Notes: generated by a model not told the origin, from the sequence alone. Positions 24,131 through 37,761 are shown, numbered from the stretch's first letter. The stretch: 64,000 bases of DNA from Turnera subulata (GCA_028386065.3 JAKUCV010001477.1:2244-66243); one strand, 5' to 3'. Made by a program: numbers and translations.

Positions 24131-24358
24131 CCAATTGAAGATATGATCAGACAAAATACACGTCACCAGAAGCTGGCAAGGACGATCGGCATGCAACGAT
24201 ATCAGGAAATCTATGGAGGCTAAAATGAGGGGGAGAAGAATACGCACTACACTCTTTTTTCCTTCACCAAGTTTTTATCCCACTGGGTTTTTCTTGGTAA
24301 GGTTTTTAATGAGGCAGTTCTCTCTAAAGCGTATTCTATCCAATGCACAATGACATTC

Positions 24359-24367
24359 AAGGGGGAG
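24359..24367 (+). other. Polypurine tract of the copia element
   Basis: AAGGGGGAG directly before the TG of the 3' LTR, the priming site for plus-strand synthesis. Confidence 0.85.
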
Positions 24368-24586
24368 TGTTATAAATTTATTATTTTGAGGGATCAAAAT
24401 ATAGTGAATATCATTTTGAGGGACTAAACTGAACTTTGTCCACTCCATTTGTATTATATATATGAGAATGAAATCAGAAAATTGTGGATGGAATAACAGG
24501 TTGAAACCCGAGTTCCTCACTACCATCTTCCTTCATCCTTTCCTTCTTCTCCTAAATCCTTCCATAAATTACATCCTTTTATAACA
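24368..24586 (+). repeat. 3' LTR of the copia element
   Basis: 219 bp, the same length as the 5' LTR, followed by the target duplication ACTTT. Confidence 0.93.
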
Positions 24587-24591
24587 ACTTT

Positions 24592-25876
24592 GGAATAAAA
24601 AGTGAGGGACCCTTTATCAGTGTTCAATCCTTATGCCATTTCCATTCGTAATTACTAGCATTACTTAATGATTGTTTTGGTTAAAAAAAGTTTAAGTTGA
24701 GGGAAGGCTCTCCAATTTAAGGCAAGGCAAACGACAAGGGTCAATGAGTGCTTACATTGATATTTTCCAATGAGCCTTCAGTGAAATAATGGGAGTACTG
24801 ACTGAACCTAACCAAATAAGCCAACCCTCTTGCCCAATTTCATACCCATTATATTATCCCTATCCTAGTCTCAACCGCTGCCGATTTTAATCAGCTATAT
24901 ATCAAAGTGAGAATGGGACAACTTTAATCAGCTATCAATGTGAGATTGGGACTTCAATGAGCGATAGAAAAAATGGTACAGCATTTGATCAATGTTCAAA
25001 GAGTTAATTAATGTGGATTAATGAATATGGATTAATCTATGTTCAAAGGGAAAAGAAAACATATGAACTCTTTTCTACTAATTAACAAGCAAGACCAATA
25101 TTAAACATTAAACATATCCGAATAAAAAAAAAATGGAAATCGTCTTAGACGGCAAGTTAGGAAGGAACTCTTTCCTCAAAAGTAATCAATATCAATTTCT
25201 CGCTACAAACCTTGTTGGCAAAACAGCATAAAGTGTTAACCATGAATGAGAAAAAAATAAAAGAAATAAGCTTGATTAATTTCGAGGGCCATGAGAGGAA
25301 AGTGCTGAATTGGTGGGAGCTAGACATGGTATGTAAACATCATGATTGACTGTGCGCCATAGTAATACTCTACTGCCTTACACTACAAGAAATTAATATT
25401 AAACCGCGTCCTTTTACGAAGCAAATTTTGTTTCCTCTATAAGCTTCATTCTACATATAGTAGTATTTATATAACAAAGGCGTAGCATTAAATCAATCTG
25501 TTGGTACTTTCTCGAAAAAATCAATCTGTTGCATTAACTACAGAAATCTAGAAACAGAATCAGATCAACCTTCCTTAATAGTATTCTTTTTTAATTTGGT
25601 ACATCCTTCCTTAATATTCTTACCTAATATTATCATACTTTAATTTAGTTTCTTAATTCGGATGCGTTCACCTTAAATAAACCAGACATGCAAGAGTATA
25701 GTACCACTTAAGCCAGACATCCATATATATCCCTTCGACTTTCTCCCCATCTTGTTCATACTAGCTAGTTTTCTTTTGTCTGAACTCGTTACCTTATATA
25801 TCTCTCTCTTCCTCCTCTATTTAAAGGAAAAACTATTTACGAGTTCAAAGGCACATCACCTAATCAAAAAAGAAAA
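24592..25876. other. Intergenic and upstream region of the YUCCA gene
   Basis: AT-rich spacer with no gene. A TATA-type box (CTATTTAAAG) at 25817-25826 lies about 50 bp before the start codon and is the likely core promoter element. Confidence 0.5.
25817..25826 (+). promoter_or_regulatory. Candidate TATA box of the YUCCA gene
   Basis: CTATTTAAAG lies about 50 bp upstream of the ATG, after a CT-rich stretch. It would imply a leader of about 20-30 nt. Position and sequence fit, but there is no transcript evidence. Confidence 0.4.
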
Positions 25877-28709
25877 ATGAAAGACACAGTTGCAATAATC
25901 GTAGGAGCAGGCCCTTCTGGTCTGGCCACCTCTGCTTGCCTCACCCTCCATTCCATCCCTCACATAATTCTCGAACGAGAAGATTGTTTTGCTTCTCTTT
26001 GGAAGAAATACACCTATGATCGCCTCCACCTTCACTTGAGGAAACAATTCTGCGAGCTACCTCACTTCCCCTTCCCCAAATCCTACCCCCAATACGTCCC
26101 AAAAGACCAGTTCATAAAGTACTTGGATGACTACGTTTCCCATTTCAAGATCACTCCTGTGTACCAGAGACGCGTGGAGCTGGCTGCTTTTGACGAAGAA
26201 ACCAAGAAATGGAACGTTAAGGCAAGAAATGTGAGTTCTGGTGACATCGAGGACTACTCTGCCAGGTTTCTGGTGGTGGCAACGGGAGAAACAACCGACC
26301 CTTTTGTCCCAGAGGTTGAAGGATTGGATTCTTTCACTGGTAGTGGAAGAGAGGCTATTCACTCTACCCAGTACAGAACGGGGAAGACCTACCAGGACAA
26401 GAGTGTTTTGGTTGTTGGGTCTGGTAATTCTGGCATGGAAATTGCACTAGACCTTGCAAATCATGGTGCAAAAACATCCATTGTTATTCGTAGCCCGGTA
26501 AGCATATTTTTAATCTCCTGTTGATTTACTTAATTTACATTTTATCCTCCCATTTTTGTTGCGTAAATCATGTTATTTTTTTTTATATAATTTGCGGTAG
26601 GTGGGAAATAAATTTATGGTAGAAGTTGTTTTTAGTTCTCTGTTATTAACAATATTGTTGCCATTATTAATTTATTGAGTGAATGTATATGGCCAAAAAT
26701 AAATAAATAATATACATTTTGGCCTCTTGGGATTTGTGCAGATCCATTTACTAACGAGGGGCATGGTTTACATTGGTCTAAAACTGCTGAAGTACTTATC
26801 ATTGGGAATGGTGGACTCCCTGATGGTGTTTCTTAGCAAGATTGTCTATGGAGACTTGACCAAGTATGGAATGGCCAGGCCCAAAGAAGGTCCTTTTCTC
26901 ATGAAAGTTGCCTATGGCAAGTATCCAGTTTTCGACGTCGGTACCTTTGGCAAAATCAAGTCTGGGGAGATCCAGGTACGTAACTCCAGTGTGAGGGTCG
27001 GATACGGATTAATTAGTAGGGCAAACCGATGGGAAACCAAGAAAAACATGCAAGGGTTGGAATTTTTTTTAGTAAATTTGCAATATTTTTTTCATTCTTT
27101 CGGGGAAAAAATCTTGAAAATAGGGATAGTTTCTCGATCGATAATAAAGAGTATACTAGCTAGGTTAATTCTCAAAAATTTTCCCATTTTTGGATGCAAC
27201 CTTTTTTTGCGTCTTGACCCCGCAATTTTAATTTTCATCATAAATGATGTTGCCCCACTCGTCAAAATCAACACTTAGATTTTTCTCTCAGTGATGGAGA
27301 TCTTAGTTTCTTCTATTTAGTCCGAAGAAAAGAAAATTCTCAATGTACCAAAAAGAAAAGAAAAGGAGAATCTCCTCAACCAATCCCATCTCGACATTTT
27401 GTGCGTGTAAGGTGGTTTGTAATACACCCCTTTAGTTTTGACAAATTAGAAACCCTTAAAATCGACCAAAAAAAAAACCCTTAAAGTTACTTTGTCTTTA
27501 ACAATAAAATTGATGTATGCTGCATCAGTAAAAGGCAATAACACATGCATTGTAAATCATTCTTTTACATCTATATACATATGAACTGTGCCACATATCT
27601 GTATAAAACACAGCAGCCCATAATTAAGTAAGCACCAAGGAATGGACGCGACAGGTATAGCTCAAACCGCGACTAGGTCTTTCAGCTGACTATTGCCTTT
27701 TCTTTAAAAATTGCTGCATGCTGAATATATATATTACCTTAGTTGGGAGTAATCCATACGTACCAGAGAATCTATGGGATGCAACAATTAGAAGTGGGTT
27801 AAATAGTCTCGCTACTATTTGACATGCAGGTTTTGTTTATTTGATGATATATGTCTGAAGAATGGAGTAATTATTAAGGTGTCCTCGAAATAATTTTTTT
27901 CTGGTTGTGTGCGGCTGATCATTGCATTAATTGATATATGGGCAATTTTTGAGCTTCGATTGCAGCAACATATCTTTGTGAAGATTTTGTCAAATACTTT
28001 TAGTACGTTAACCTTCGACTCTCTTAGCTATTTATTACACTGGGTAGGACTTGGGCAACTTGCTCATTGAAATATGAAGTGAGGTGACTTCTATGACATT
28101 GACAAGATATTTTATGCGAAGGTTGGTTCCGGGTATTTGCACAACCTAAGACATGATATGATCAAAGTGCGATTTTCCATGTCCTCGTTTGACTCATACG
28201 AAGCTACCACAACTATAAGCTTTGTCGTTTAATTGTTAACACTTAACATGCACATCTACACGGCATACCTACATCTTTTCTTTAATCTTTTGTACATTAT
28301 AGCTAGCGTAAATGTAGTTTGGTTTTGACATTCTCAGGTATTACCGGCAATAGGAAGCATCAGAGGTAACGAGGTGCTATTTCAGAACGGCAAGTCATTC
28401 CCTTTTGATGCAATCATCTTTTGCACGGGCTTCAAAAGATTGATCAATAAATGGCTCAAGGTAATTGAATTAGCCTGAGATTATAAGGTTTTTCAGGTCT
28501 AATGCTATCACCGTATTAATGATTTTTTTTTTTTTCCCCTGCAGGATGATAACTACCTTTTGAACGATGATGGGATTCCGAAGCCAAGTTACCCAAACCA
28601 TTGGAAGGGAAAGAACGGCTTGTATTGTGTTGGACTGTCAAGGAGAGGATTGTATGGAGCTGCTGGGGACGCACAGAACATTGTGAACGACATCAAGTCA
28701 AGTCTGTAG
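25877..28709 (+). CDS. YUC: YUCCA-type flavin monooxygenase, YUC10/11 clade
   Basis: YUCCA enzymes convert indole-3-pyruvate to the auxin IAA using FAD, NADPH and O2. Four exons (25877-26497, 26742-26975, 28338-28460, 28545-28709) encode 380 aa, the short form without a long N-terminus that is typical of the YUC10/11 group. The FAD site GAGPSG is at residues 10-15, the NADPH site GSGNSG at 181-186, the ATG motif in [11 protein letters not shown], and FCTGFK near the C-terminus. The segment [21 protein letters not shown] and the ending [15 protein letters not shown] are family signatures. The FMO motif F-x-G-x3-H is altered: F153 to H162 carries three extra residues ([10 protein letters not shown]). 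The acceptor of exon 2 gives IHLLTR where VHLLTR-like sequence is usual. Arabidopsis YUC10/11 act in seeds; expression here is unknown. Confidence 0.92.
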
Positions 28710-29514
28710 AGTACACCATAAAAATAAAAGCAATGCATTTGCCTCAGGATTGGTATTGGTATGAGGTTGTACATTTAGGATAAAGACTTGACTTCTTTGC
28801 TGCGTTCCAAGTGAGACACTGCTTCGCTTTCTGCAGTAGGGATGTTATTGTCTTCCAATAAAACTAGTAAGATGAACTTTCCTTCCCTCGTGGACAGATA
28901 TTCAATGTTGGTATAGTCGCTTACCATTAATGCAGTTCACTCTCTGCATGTTGGTATCCATTTTTTTTTGTCGAATTAATGTTGGTATCCACTGGGAAAC
29001 TTAGACGTAAAGACAACTCAAATGTGCTGTCGCGATGTCATTCACCAATGTTTTGAGTCAGACATCTGTATACGTAACTCTATACTCAAAAGATAAATCC
29101 ATGAGTAACTGAAAACACCAAAATATTCGGTGAATTGACTAGAATTTTGGGAGGCTTTAAACACAAACTAGGTGCAATTTATTTGAAAATTTCTTGGAAT
29201 TGGATAGTGAACTTTACTTGTATATTTGAACACGTCTAATTAATACATCAAATAATTCCAGTGATGCCTATCGGCTACAACCCTTCCGTATACAATTGAG
29301 CTCTCTAACTAAGACAATAGGTAGAAAAAATGGTTAAATCTACTAGCAGAAAATCGAGACAATCAAGCTAAAAATAGAAAATGACAAAGACACTAATCAT
29401 GAGCGGACCCAATCCGCCCAAATTTTGTACTCATCAATTTGGCCCCGGAGGCAGTAAGCACGTTTCCCGAATGCGGGAGAGCCATGAAAAGATTGAACCC
29501 GCAGAACTTGGAAC
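28710..29514. other. Convergent 3' regions of YUC and DEG2
   Basis: The gap between two convergent stop codons, with 3' UTRs of both expected. No other feature seen. Confidence 0.5.
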
Positions 29515-32500
29515 TTATGTCCATACAAGTCCATCAATCTCAATTTCAAGATTGTTAATAGGGCTGCCGGCAGAATCCTTTTCACTTGCTTCATTGTCCT
29601 CCACTGAATCCACGTAAGGTTTCAACAAATCAGGAGATCGTTGGGCTGGTATGCCATTATCTCTGAGAGTATAGGTCGAAGCCGAACTTGCTTCTCTCCT
29701 CTCCAACACCACCAAGTAATTGTCTTCGAATTCAAACACTAGATATTTCTCTTTGCATGCTGATCAAAACAAAAAGGAAAGGTCAGGTTGAAAAGCAAGT
29801 ATATAGCACACCGAACAGTAATGCCACTTACAATCGACAAGGTGTGCCATGTGATGAATGTTCTTTATTGGAGTTCCATTGCACTTCAAAACCTGCAAAG
29901 TTTATCATCCTTGATGAGTACCAAGCAAATAAATCAGCCGGCAGGAAGAGATACCACAGTAAAGGTCACAGATAGCTCGCCTGTTGGTTGCTCATATCCT
30001 CATATCCAAGGTTGATTTCATTCGCTAAAACCTATCAATAGAAAGAAATTAATTAAAATATGATAGTAAATGCTGCAGATGACATCAACAATTTAAATTA
30101 ATTTTCCCAGGAAATTATTCAATTCCAAGAAACAAACAAAAAATCGGAGAGGAATGGCGAATTATCCAGTATAGAACGGCCACGCCCCCATTATCAAGTA
30201 CGAGAAATATGGGGGTGAATTGATATGCTGATAGGATTTCAGAATGATTCCTGGACGAAAAGGCAAAAAATTACCTGAGATAGGATAACAATTTGTTCCC
30301 CTCTGAACCTTGCGAGCGAGTAGCGTGCCTTTAGTAGTAGTTTCAACTGAGTGAAAATCACAACCAATCAACAATAAAAGAAAAACAATATGATTATGAA
30401 GTGTAATGGTAACCAAAGATGGGGGCAATTTTCTATACTTACCCCAATAGTCTCCTCACATTCCTCTCTGTCAAGAAAAAAGGACAATTGCCTCATTACT
30501 AATTTAGTAATTGCAAAAGAAAAATTATGCCATAGAAACTAGGAGAAGTAACATACTCTATCAGTGGTTCTGAAAGCGGGGTAAACACCAAACCAGCAAC
30601 TATAAAGTATGAAGGCTGACCTCCATCTATGTGAAAGGGAACCTTCAATCAATGGTAAGAGATTTTTTAGCATGTAAACAGAAAAACTGAAGAAAGGATA
30701 GAATCAACTTAATCAAAGTGAAAAAAAAGTTGTCGATAGAATCAATTAACTTGATAGGTTCAACTCATATATCATGTTCACAACCACCAGCATACCAGAT
30801 GCACTCTTGGATTTACAACTACTTGCACTTTCATGAACGAGCCTGCTCGAATAATACCAAGCTCCACTACATCACCTGCAAATCTGTTTAGGAAAAGCAT
30901 TATATACAGTAGCAATGAAATGGAGCCAAAATATAAAATGATTGCAAGCTTCCAATGAACATCGAAGGTGTGCAAGGTAAGGTCTCAATAAGAACAATCT
31001 GTTCCAGCATAACAAACAGAAATCTATTGCAGTCAAAAAGCTCAAAGAAAGGCAACAAATATTAGCAGTAAAGCCAGTACCAAGCAAAATGCCACTTCTA
31101 ACCATGAAGCAAATATATGTTTTCGTGACACTGAAATAGTTTCAATTGGATGCAGATCCATCAGTATTTCATTTGCAACATCCCACAAGAAACTCAACCA
31201 GGGATTTTGACTACCCATGGCATATGATAAGGCAGGGTTTATAACATGCTACATGAGCCACCTCCCTCTTCTTTAGCTGCAGTACGCAGAAGAGAACTGA
31301 TGCCAAATAACGTAACTGGCAAGATTTACTTTACACTTTTATACAGTACAGACAGAGAGAAAATATACAAACTAAAAGCGGCAGTTTGTGTAAGTTCTTG
31401 GCATAGAATGAACCACGTACTTTTGACTGATAAGGTAACGAAATGCAATGCGTTCATTTGATCGGAATGGCACCGTTCCTTCATAACCAACACGAACATC
31501 ATCAAAGCTCACAATCACATCCCCCTGAAAGAAAAGGAAGAATTTACAGTAAAATTTGTTAAGTCGTGGTGAACAAATATATATTATCCAAAGGAAATTC
31601 CAGTGTCAGGTTTTCAGTAGATCAAATTGATTCTTAAGAGATTAGGACTTCAGTAACAATGCAATAGAACCCCAAAAGCCAATATAAGTAATAAGGAATG
31701 CAAGTTCGCCATATTTTTAGGACCAGACCTGTGCAACATTAAGTTTGTTGAAAAAATAAGGATAGATGAAAGAAAAGCAGCTTTAGAAGAGATAACAAAA
31801 GAAGCAAGGAAAGGGATAGTGAAAGACGAAAAACGGAATATTTAACAATTGGCCACAGCTTACCTCATTCAGGCCATTTTTAAATGTCGGAAATTGCATA
31901 TTGCTATTGCTTTCTTCTATGATTATTTAAACATCCATAGGAATTATGCTTCTGATCTTAAGCCATATTTTAACATTAATCCAAGGGCTCAATCTGGCCA
32001 GCTTACCTCCTTCAAGACTCTATTAGCATCAGCAGTGGGTTCAATTCTCCGTACCAGTACACCCTGCAGAAAGAAGAATCAGTTAAAAAAACTGGCAAAA
32101 CAATTTTGATGCTCCATAATTGAGATGAAATAAAGATTTTTTCTAGAGTCAGAAGTATAATGCTCATGGACGGATTTTTTCTATGCCATTCCACAGATAA
32201 AAAAATAAAAGTCAGACGAATCATACAAATGATATATTCGTTGCTAACAATACATGAAAACTAAAGGCTCTTGTTACTTGACACCTCCTGTTTACATGTC
32301 CTCACAGATGAACAAGATCCGATTAGCTTCCAAGTGAACATGTGTAAAGACTTGCCAGCAAACTTAACTGGTTTCCTTTGCTTGCATACATATGAATATA
32401 GAAATGACACGAAAGATAATGCAGAGCTGAAAGGTGTTGTTTGCAAAATGATATAAAGGAACAGCCTCAGAAAACCGCAATGAATTCATCAAACTTGTAC

Positions 32501-35500
32501 TTTAACTGAATTGAAGGATTCTATTGACAATATCATTTCAATTTGTTGTTGAGTGGTATCTCCATTCAACAGCTTCTACCTACACTACTACTCCATCAAC
32601 TCAAGCATACCTCACTAAACAATAAATTCCTAGCACCCAAAGTCCACACAGTAAACCATAATTTAGAATAACCGCTAAAGTAATCATATCTTATCCCGGG
32701 AAACTTCTAGAAAGTTGTCATGTAACATCTAATAAGAAAACTAAACATGATTAAAAAAAAAACATAAACTATCAGACTGAAAAGCAAACTTGGAGCAGAC
32801 CATCTCACATAGACATTAGCTAAGAGGACAGACCTCATTAGAGGGCACCTTCAAGCATTCACGCAGTGCTGGATTCTCCAACTTTTGCAGCAGCAAACCT
32901 AGGCAAGGGAAGCCTGGAAATTGACATAGAATTATTCATTGTGATTACCATGATGAAGCTCAAAGCATATTTCACATCACATAAGAAAAATGTCCAAGCA
33001 AGAGAAAAGAGAAACAATAATAATTAATCCAGAGAGCAGCTGACCTGTGTATTTTCCATTTCTCTCATAGTCATCCAGAAAATGAGATACAACAGTTGTA
33101 GGAATCACATATCCAATATTCTCAGCCTCTCCAGATCTGAAAACCTAAAGGAAGTGCTTCATGAAAATTTAGTAGAGAATAAGACAGTACAAGAGCAATC
33201 AATTCTGCTAGAAACAGCCAAAATGTGAAGAGCTCATTCTAAACACAATGAGATAGCTTATATCAGGAAGAAAGCTTTGGAAGAAGGATTCACTATATAT
33301 CATCAGCTGCACATGCAAGAACAAAAAAAAAAAATCAGAGCATCTAAATACAGGCAGTGCACCCAATGACATCATGAAAAACCAACCTGAAATGCTACTC
33401 CAATGCACTCCCCTTGGTCATTGAATGCAGGACCACCACTGTTACCTGAAGTCTAGTGAGTATAAGCAGTGGCCATTACAAAGATATGCAATAGTGACTT
33501 AATTAAACGAAAAAGAGAGACGGGGCTTTCTAACAATGAAACAGGGACTGTATGCAATGCCCTAAGTGCAAGTGGTTTAATTAAATACATTTAACCACTT
33601 GGAATAAAAAATGTAAAACATCCACCAACCAGCATTAATTGCGGCATCAATTTGAATACCCAACAAATCAGATGATCCATGAGCATATGGCGTGACCTGA
33701 CAATATAGCATTATAATTAGGCATTTCTGAATTGTCTAACCTATTGCTCCGAGAGCTTAAAGACATAGTTAGGGGATCAAACCTCTATACGTGACACAAC
33801 CCCCTTTGTCACTGAAATGGTGTCTCCCCCAAGGGGATAACCTACAACAGTTACTGAATCCTGCAATTGAACCAGTTGGAAAAGGACATCCATAAACAAA
33901 AATATACCCCATAAGACATAAGATTATCTGCTCTACATTTACCAGTGTATCTTACTCTCCAAACTGGTATAATTTCACTGTTCCTTATAATAAGTTCATT
34001 TTTCTGGAGAAGTTTACATAACTAAGAAGACTGCAGAGAATATTCCTCCCGTTACTTATCAAAGCTATAACCTTCTTAAAAAAATTCATGTAAACCAAAA
34101 TGAATAGATTCGGGTTGGGTTTTGTTGGAAAAGGAAGAGGCATTTTTTTATTAATTTGAATTTTCTAAAATATTAAAATATTAAGTTTGTTTAAAATAAT
34201 TCACTGAATAACCAATAAGATGTCTCCCTGAATTAGACTAATTAGAATATACAAAGCTATCAGTCGAGAGGACTTTTAGGATGGCACTTCGATTGGTTTT
34301 GCAAAGAATAAATCTTGTCCCCATAACATTACATGGAGGGCTACATCTGGAATCAGAATTATAACTTTTACCATCATCTAGCAAAAATTTAAAGGTGTAG
34401 AATGTTGCTGAAAAAGAAAAGGAAGGAGAGGGGAAAGATAGAGAGAGTGCATGAGAAGTTGCTGATGTAGAAAAACTGGACTTCAGATCAATAAGAACAC
34501 AAAAAACAACACCAAAACTCCTAGTTGAGGAAAAAATAATTGAAACCTGAAGACGTGGCAGGTGTCCAAACTTGAGTGGTTCAACTCCAACCCAAAATTT
34601 CTCATTTTCCACTGAAAGTAAAGCTATATCACAGTCCACCCCGATGGCTAGGACCTGCGTCAAATCACTGAGATGAAAGTAAGTAGCAACTTCTTGCACA
34701 TGTCCCTTGACATTAGCATATAAACAATCCCAAAGTTAGCAACTTGAGCACGCATTCATTACACTTTTAGTGTAACTCAAATTCTAACTATCTAAAACGT
34801 TTGCTGGTGTAAATGGAAATTCAGGCATATCAATGGACCTCTAAATGCATGCCCATTCACTACCCAAAAAAGAACATATTATGAGATAGAAAGAAAGCAA
34901 GTGAAACTTCCTAAACAATAAATACAATTTGATATGCTAGCCAACATTAATTTTATAATTGATAAATCATAAGTAGCTGATCAAAGGAGTGGATATGTGG
35001 ATTAACCTCATTGTCAACAGCCAAATATGAAAAGTTCTATGAATTGGATGACTTCAAGATAAAAGTGTAACTCTTGCAACCATAGTTTATACACCACCAA
35101 AGAACCTCTACAGGATCGGGATTTCACTGAAGCAGACCTACACTGTAACAGATGGCCTCTAGTTGCTGACATAAATGCTAATAACCCGTACTGAGAGCTC
35201 TGCGAGCTTTAGGAGTATAAAATTACCTTGGCGACATATTTCTTGTCATCTCCCCTTCTCTTCACTTTGACCTGAAATCACTTGTTTTTTAGTGGATTCG
35301 CTAGTCTCCAATATTGCATTACATGTATTACATTCTTAACTTCAAAAAGAAAAGGCAACAAAACAGGATATACCAAGACAAAGACTTGCCTGTGTATTAT
35401 GCTGAACACAATGAGCATTCGTCAAAAGTTTTCGATCCCCAATCATAAACGCGCTGCAGAAGCACATACCAAAATTAAGCCGAAAAATCAAGAGAAAAGC

Positions 35501-36192
35501 CAAAAGTCAGAGTAAGTACAAGTTCAAACGAGCAAGTTGCACTGCAATGATTTCTTCTGGCGGAAAACAAACACAGAAAAATCACAGGATAGCAAACACG
35601 TAGAGGAGTCAATCACCTTCCAGTGCTTTGGTATTGCCTTTGCTTTTGCCAAGGAAGGGAATAATCCGGAGCAGTATGAGTACAGTACACCTAAAAACCC
35701 ATAAAACACAAAATGCAAGAAACCAAAACTAAACTCACTGACAATTGCGGAAAAGTTACTGAGCAAAAAAGAAGAAGAAAAAGGTGAAAAGCAACTTTTA
35801 CCTTCACAACTGCGTTCAAAAACGCTGCGTCTTTAGGATTCGTTGGTTCAACCTGAGTTTGAATAGCACATGCCTTGCACAATTAGTAACCAAAAACAAT
35901 TCAAAACGAAGCAAACACCTCCATCTAAAAAATGGACATTACCAATGGGTCCTTGAAATCCAACTCCAATCCGTCTTCCGTCTGCAAACCAAACGACCTG
36001 TAAGCCGCGGACGGGGAGTTTCCATCATCTTCTCCCTCACTCTCACTGTAGCCCTCGCGTAAAACCGACCTGTCGTCCTTCGATCTCCTCGGAGACCTCT
36101 TCCGCGACGCGCCTTGTATCTGTAGTACCGTCACGAAAATCAACAGAAAAAAAAAAAACGGTTACAACTTACAAAGGAACACTGAAACGACG

Positions 36193-36224
<32 letters not shown>

Positions 36225-36389
36225 GCTTACGTCTCTGCTGGAGGAGTCGCGCTTTGGACGGCTTCCATTTTGACTAACGGCTTTACAGATGACGGAGCAA
36301 GAGGGTAAGAGTTGGCGTTGGGAGGAGGCGCGGAATTTAACGGTGGAGTTAAACGCGGATAAGCAGCAGCTGAAGACAGCCGTAGCCAT
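29515..36389 (-). CDS. DEG2: Chloroplast trypsin-type serine protease DEG2
   Basis: DEG2 is an ATP-independent HtrA-family protease on the stromal side of thylakoids, linked in Arabidopsis to photosystem protein turnover. I join 21 exons (minus strand): 36231-36389, 35943-36119, 35802-35852, 35617-35690, 35390-35453, 35227-35271, 34547-34654, 33783-33860, 33630-33696, 33387-33445, 33045-33144, 32834-32913, 32007-32063, 31421-31524, 30796-30883, 30557-30642, 30443-30467, 30275-30346, 29981-30031, 29832-29892, 29515-29759. They give 616 aa (Arabidopsis about 607). A Ser/Arg-rich transit peptide is followed by the protease domain with His168 (TNAHCV), Asp199 (GVDCDIALL) and Ser277 (GNSGGP), then PDZ regions ([14 protein letters not shown]) and the DEG2-type C-terminus ending IDGLVW plus one residue. 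Exons 5 and 19 use GC donors. The short cassette exons (25 nt smallest) explain why no long ORF marks the gene. Confidence 0.95.
36189..36224. repeat. (AG)n microsatellite in DEG2 intron 1
   Basis: About 18 AG units, seen as CT repeats on the gene strand, begin within ten bases of the intron 1 donor (GTAAGCCTCTCT). It is likely length-polymorphic. Confidence 0.9.
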
Positions 36390-36901
36390 AAGTGTGGTAA
36401 GGGCGTTGCAGGGTGAAATGCAAGCACTGTGAAGTGAAGAAGTGCTATTGCTAGTTGTTGCTTGCTACTCTAGTTCTTCTTTGAGTAGCAAGTATAGTGT
36501 ATTTCACTACGCTTCACTTAACTGAAGCTCGAGAGTTTGTTTTTCCTTATCCTCTCTACAACTGGATTAGGTCACCGGTTTTCGCGCCTCCGTGTTTGGC
36601 CAATGGGATTTACTTACCTCCTTTCCTATAAAGTTGCAGTAGTAGCTAACTTCGAAATGTAGAATGATCGAGACGACATCGTATGAGGATAAACGGGCCG
36701 GATGCTTGGGCTATTGTGGGTTTAATTTTTTAACTCAAACGCGTTTGAGCGGAAGTCCACTGCTTTTATTCGGTATGCTAACTGCGGCCCATTCTTCCAC
36801 CATTGGCGGGTTAAGTAGGCGCATGAGCCTTTCGGCTTCGGTTCACTTTTTTTATGTCAAGGTAGGCAAGCAGGGGCTCTCAAATTAGTTAGGGTTAAAA
36901 G
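36390..36901. other. DEG2 upstream region
   Basis: Promoter-side sequence of the minus-strand DEG2 gene, ending at the foldback element. TGGGC-like boxes (GGGCTATTGTGGG, GCGGCCCAT) near 36710 and 36780 resemble site II elements. No gene seen. Confidence 0.4.
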
Positions 36902-37761
36902 ATTCTGGAAGTCCTATTATTTTTAGTCATTTTTTCAATCGAGTCTTATAATTCTTTTTTTGATTGATCAAGTCTTATTATTTTAAACTGTTTATCAAAT
37001 AAGTCCTATCGTCAAATTTTGATGAGTTGGCCGTTATCCTATGACATGGCACAGAGTTGATGTGTCCGAATGTCCATGTCATTAGGACTTGATTGATCAA
37101 ATAAAAAAATTATAGGACTCAATTAAGATTTTTTTTTTACAAATTGTAGGACTTCTAAAGATATTACGCCCTAAAATTTTAAAATTCTTAATTATAAATT
37201 TTATCACAAATCTTGAATCCTAAAGTAATAGATTTTAAATTTTAAAATTTTAAACTCTAAAATAATACTAAAATCTTAAACACTAACATTCTAAATCTTA
37301 AATTCTACAATTAAAATGTTAAAATCCTAAATTTTCAAAGACTTTATATCCACTTAAAAAGTGTAACTCCTAGAATCTTAAATCTCTAAATTATAAAATC
37401 TTAAATCCCAAAGCCCTAAACCTCAAAATCATAAACCCTAAAATTATAATTCTTAAATCATATATTATAATGACCTAGAACCCTAAAATCAACTCTTAAA
37501 ATATAATTTCAGATGGTTCATGCCAAATAAATTAATTATTATTTAAAATAAGAAATTGAGATTTTAGATTGTTCACGATTGGTAAGTAACCCTATTTTTA
37601 ATGTTAAGGTTAGGATTAAGATTTTATGATTTAGAATTTGTGATTTAGAATTTTAAGTTTAATGAGATAGGATTTTAAAGTTTAGTGCTTTAGATTTTAA
37701 GATTTATGATTTTAAATTTATAATTTTAATACCATAAAATTTTAAGTTTTAAGGTTAACAC

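Larger units (their letters stand above)
18694..24586 (+). mobile_element. Ty1/copia LTR retrotransposon, degenerate, complete ends
   Basis: Two 219-bp LTRs (TGTTATAA...TTATAACA) bound a 5.5-kb interior, and the 5-bp duplication ACTTT flanks them (18689-18693 and 24587-24591). A primer-site-like TTATCAGCACGA follows the 5' LTR and a polypurine tract AAGGGGGAG precedes the 3' LTR, setting the plus orientation. Between 22.7 and 24.3 kb, broken copia traces remain in several frames. They include the pre-RT segment (RWNRNEI-like) and RT onset (MKREIFFGPVVRTPEGVK-like) with stops, and the usual copia 3' leader before the PPT. No full gag-pol survives, so the copy is not autonomous. An assembly gap of 785 N and a fragment from another element interrupt it. 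Confidence 0.93.

Noticed and set aside
27092..27278. Frame continuing after YUC exon 2
   Set aside because: It reads into intron 2; the family sequence stops at the GTACGT donor at 26976 and resumes at 28338.
37160..37510. CCCTAAA-like repeats suggesting an interstitial telomere
   Set aside because: Only a few scattered CCCTAAA motifs in AT-rich DNA with no regular 7-bp period; they belong to the core of the foldback element.
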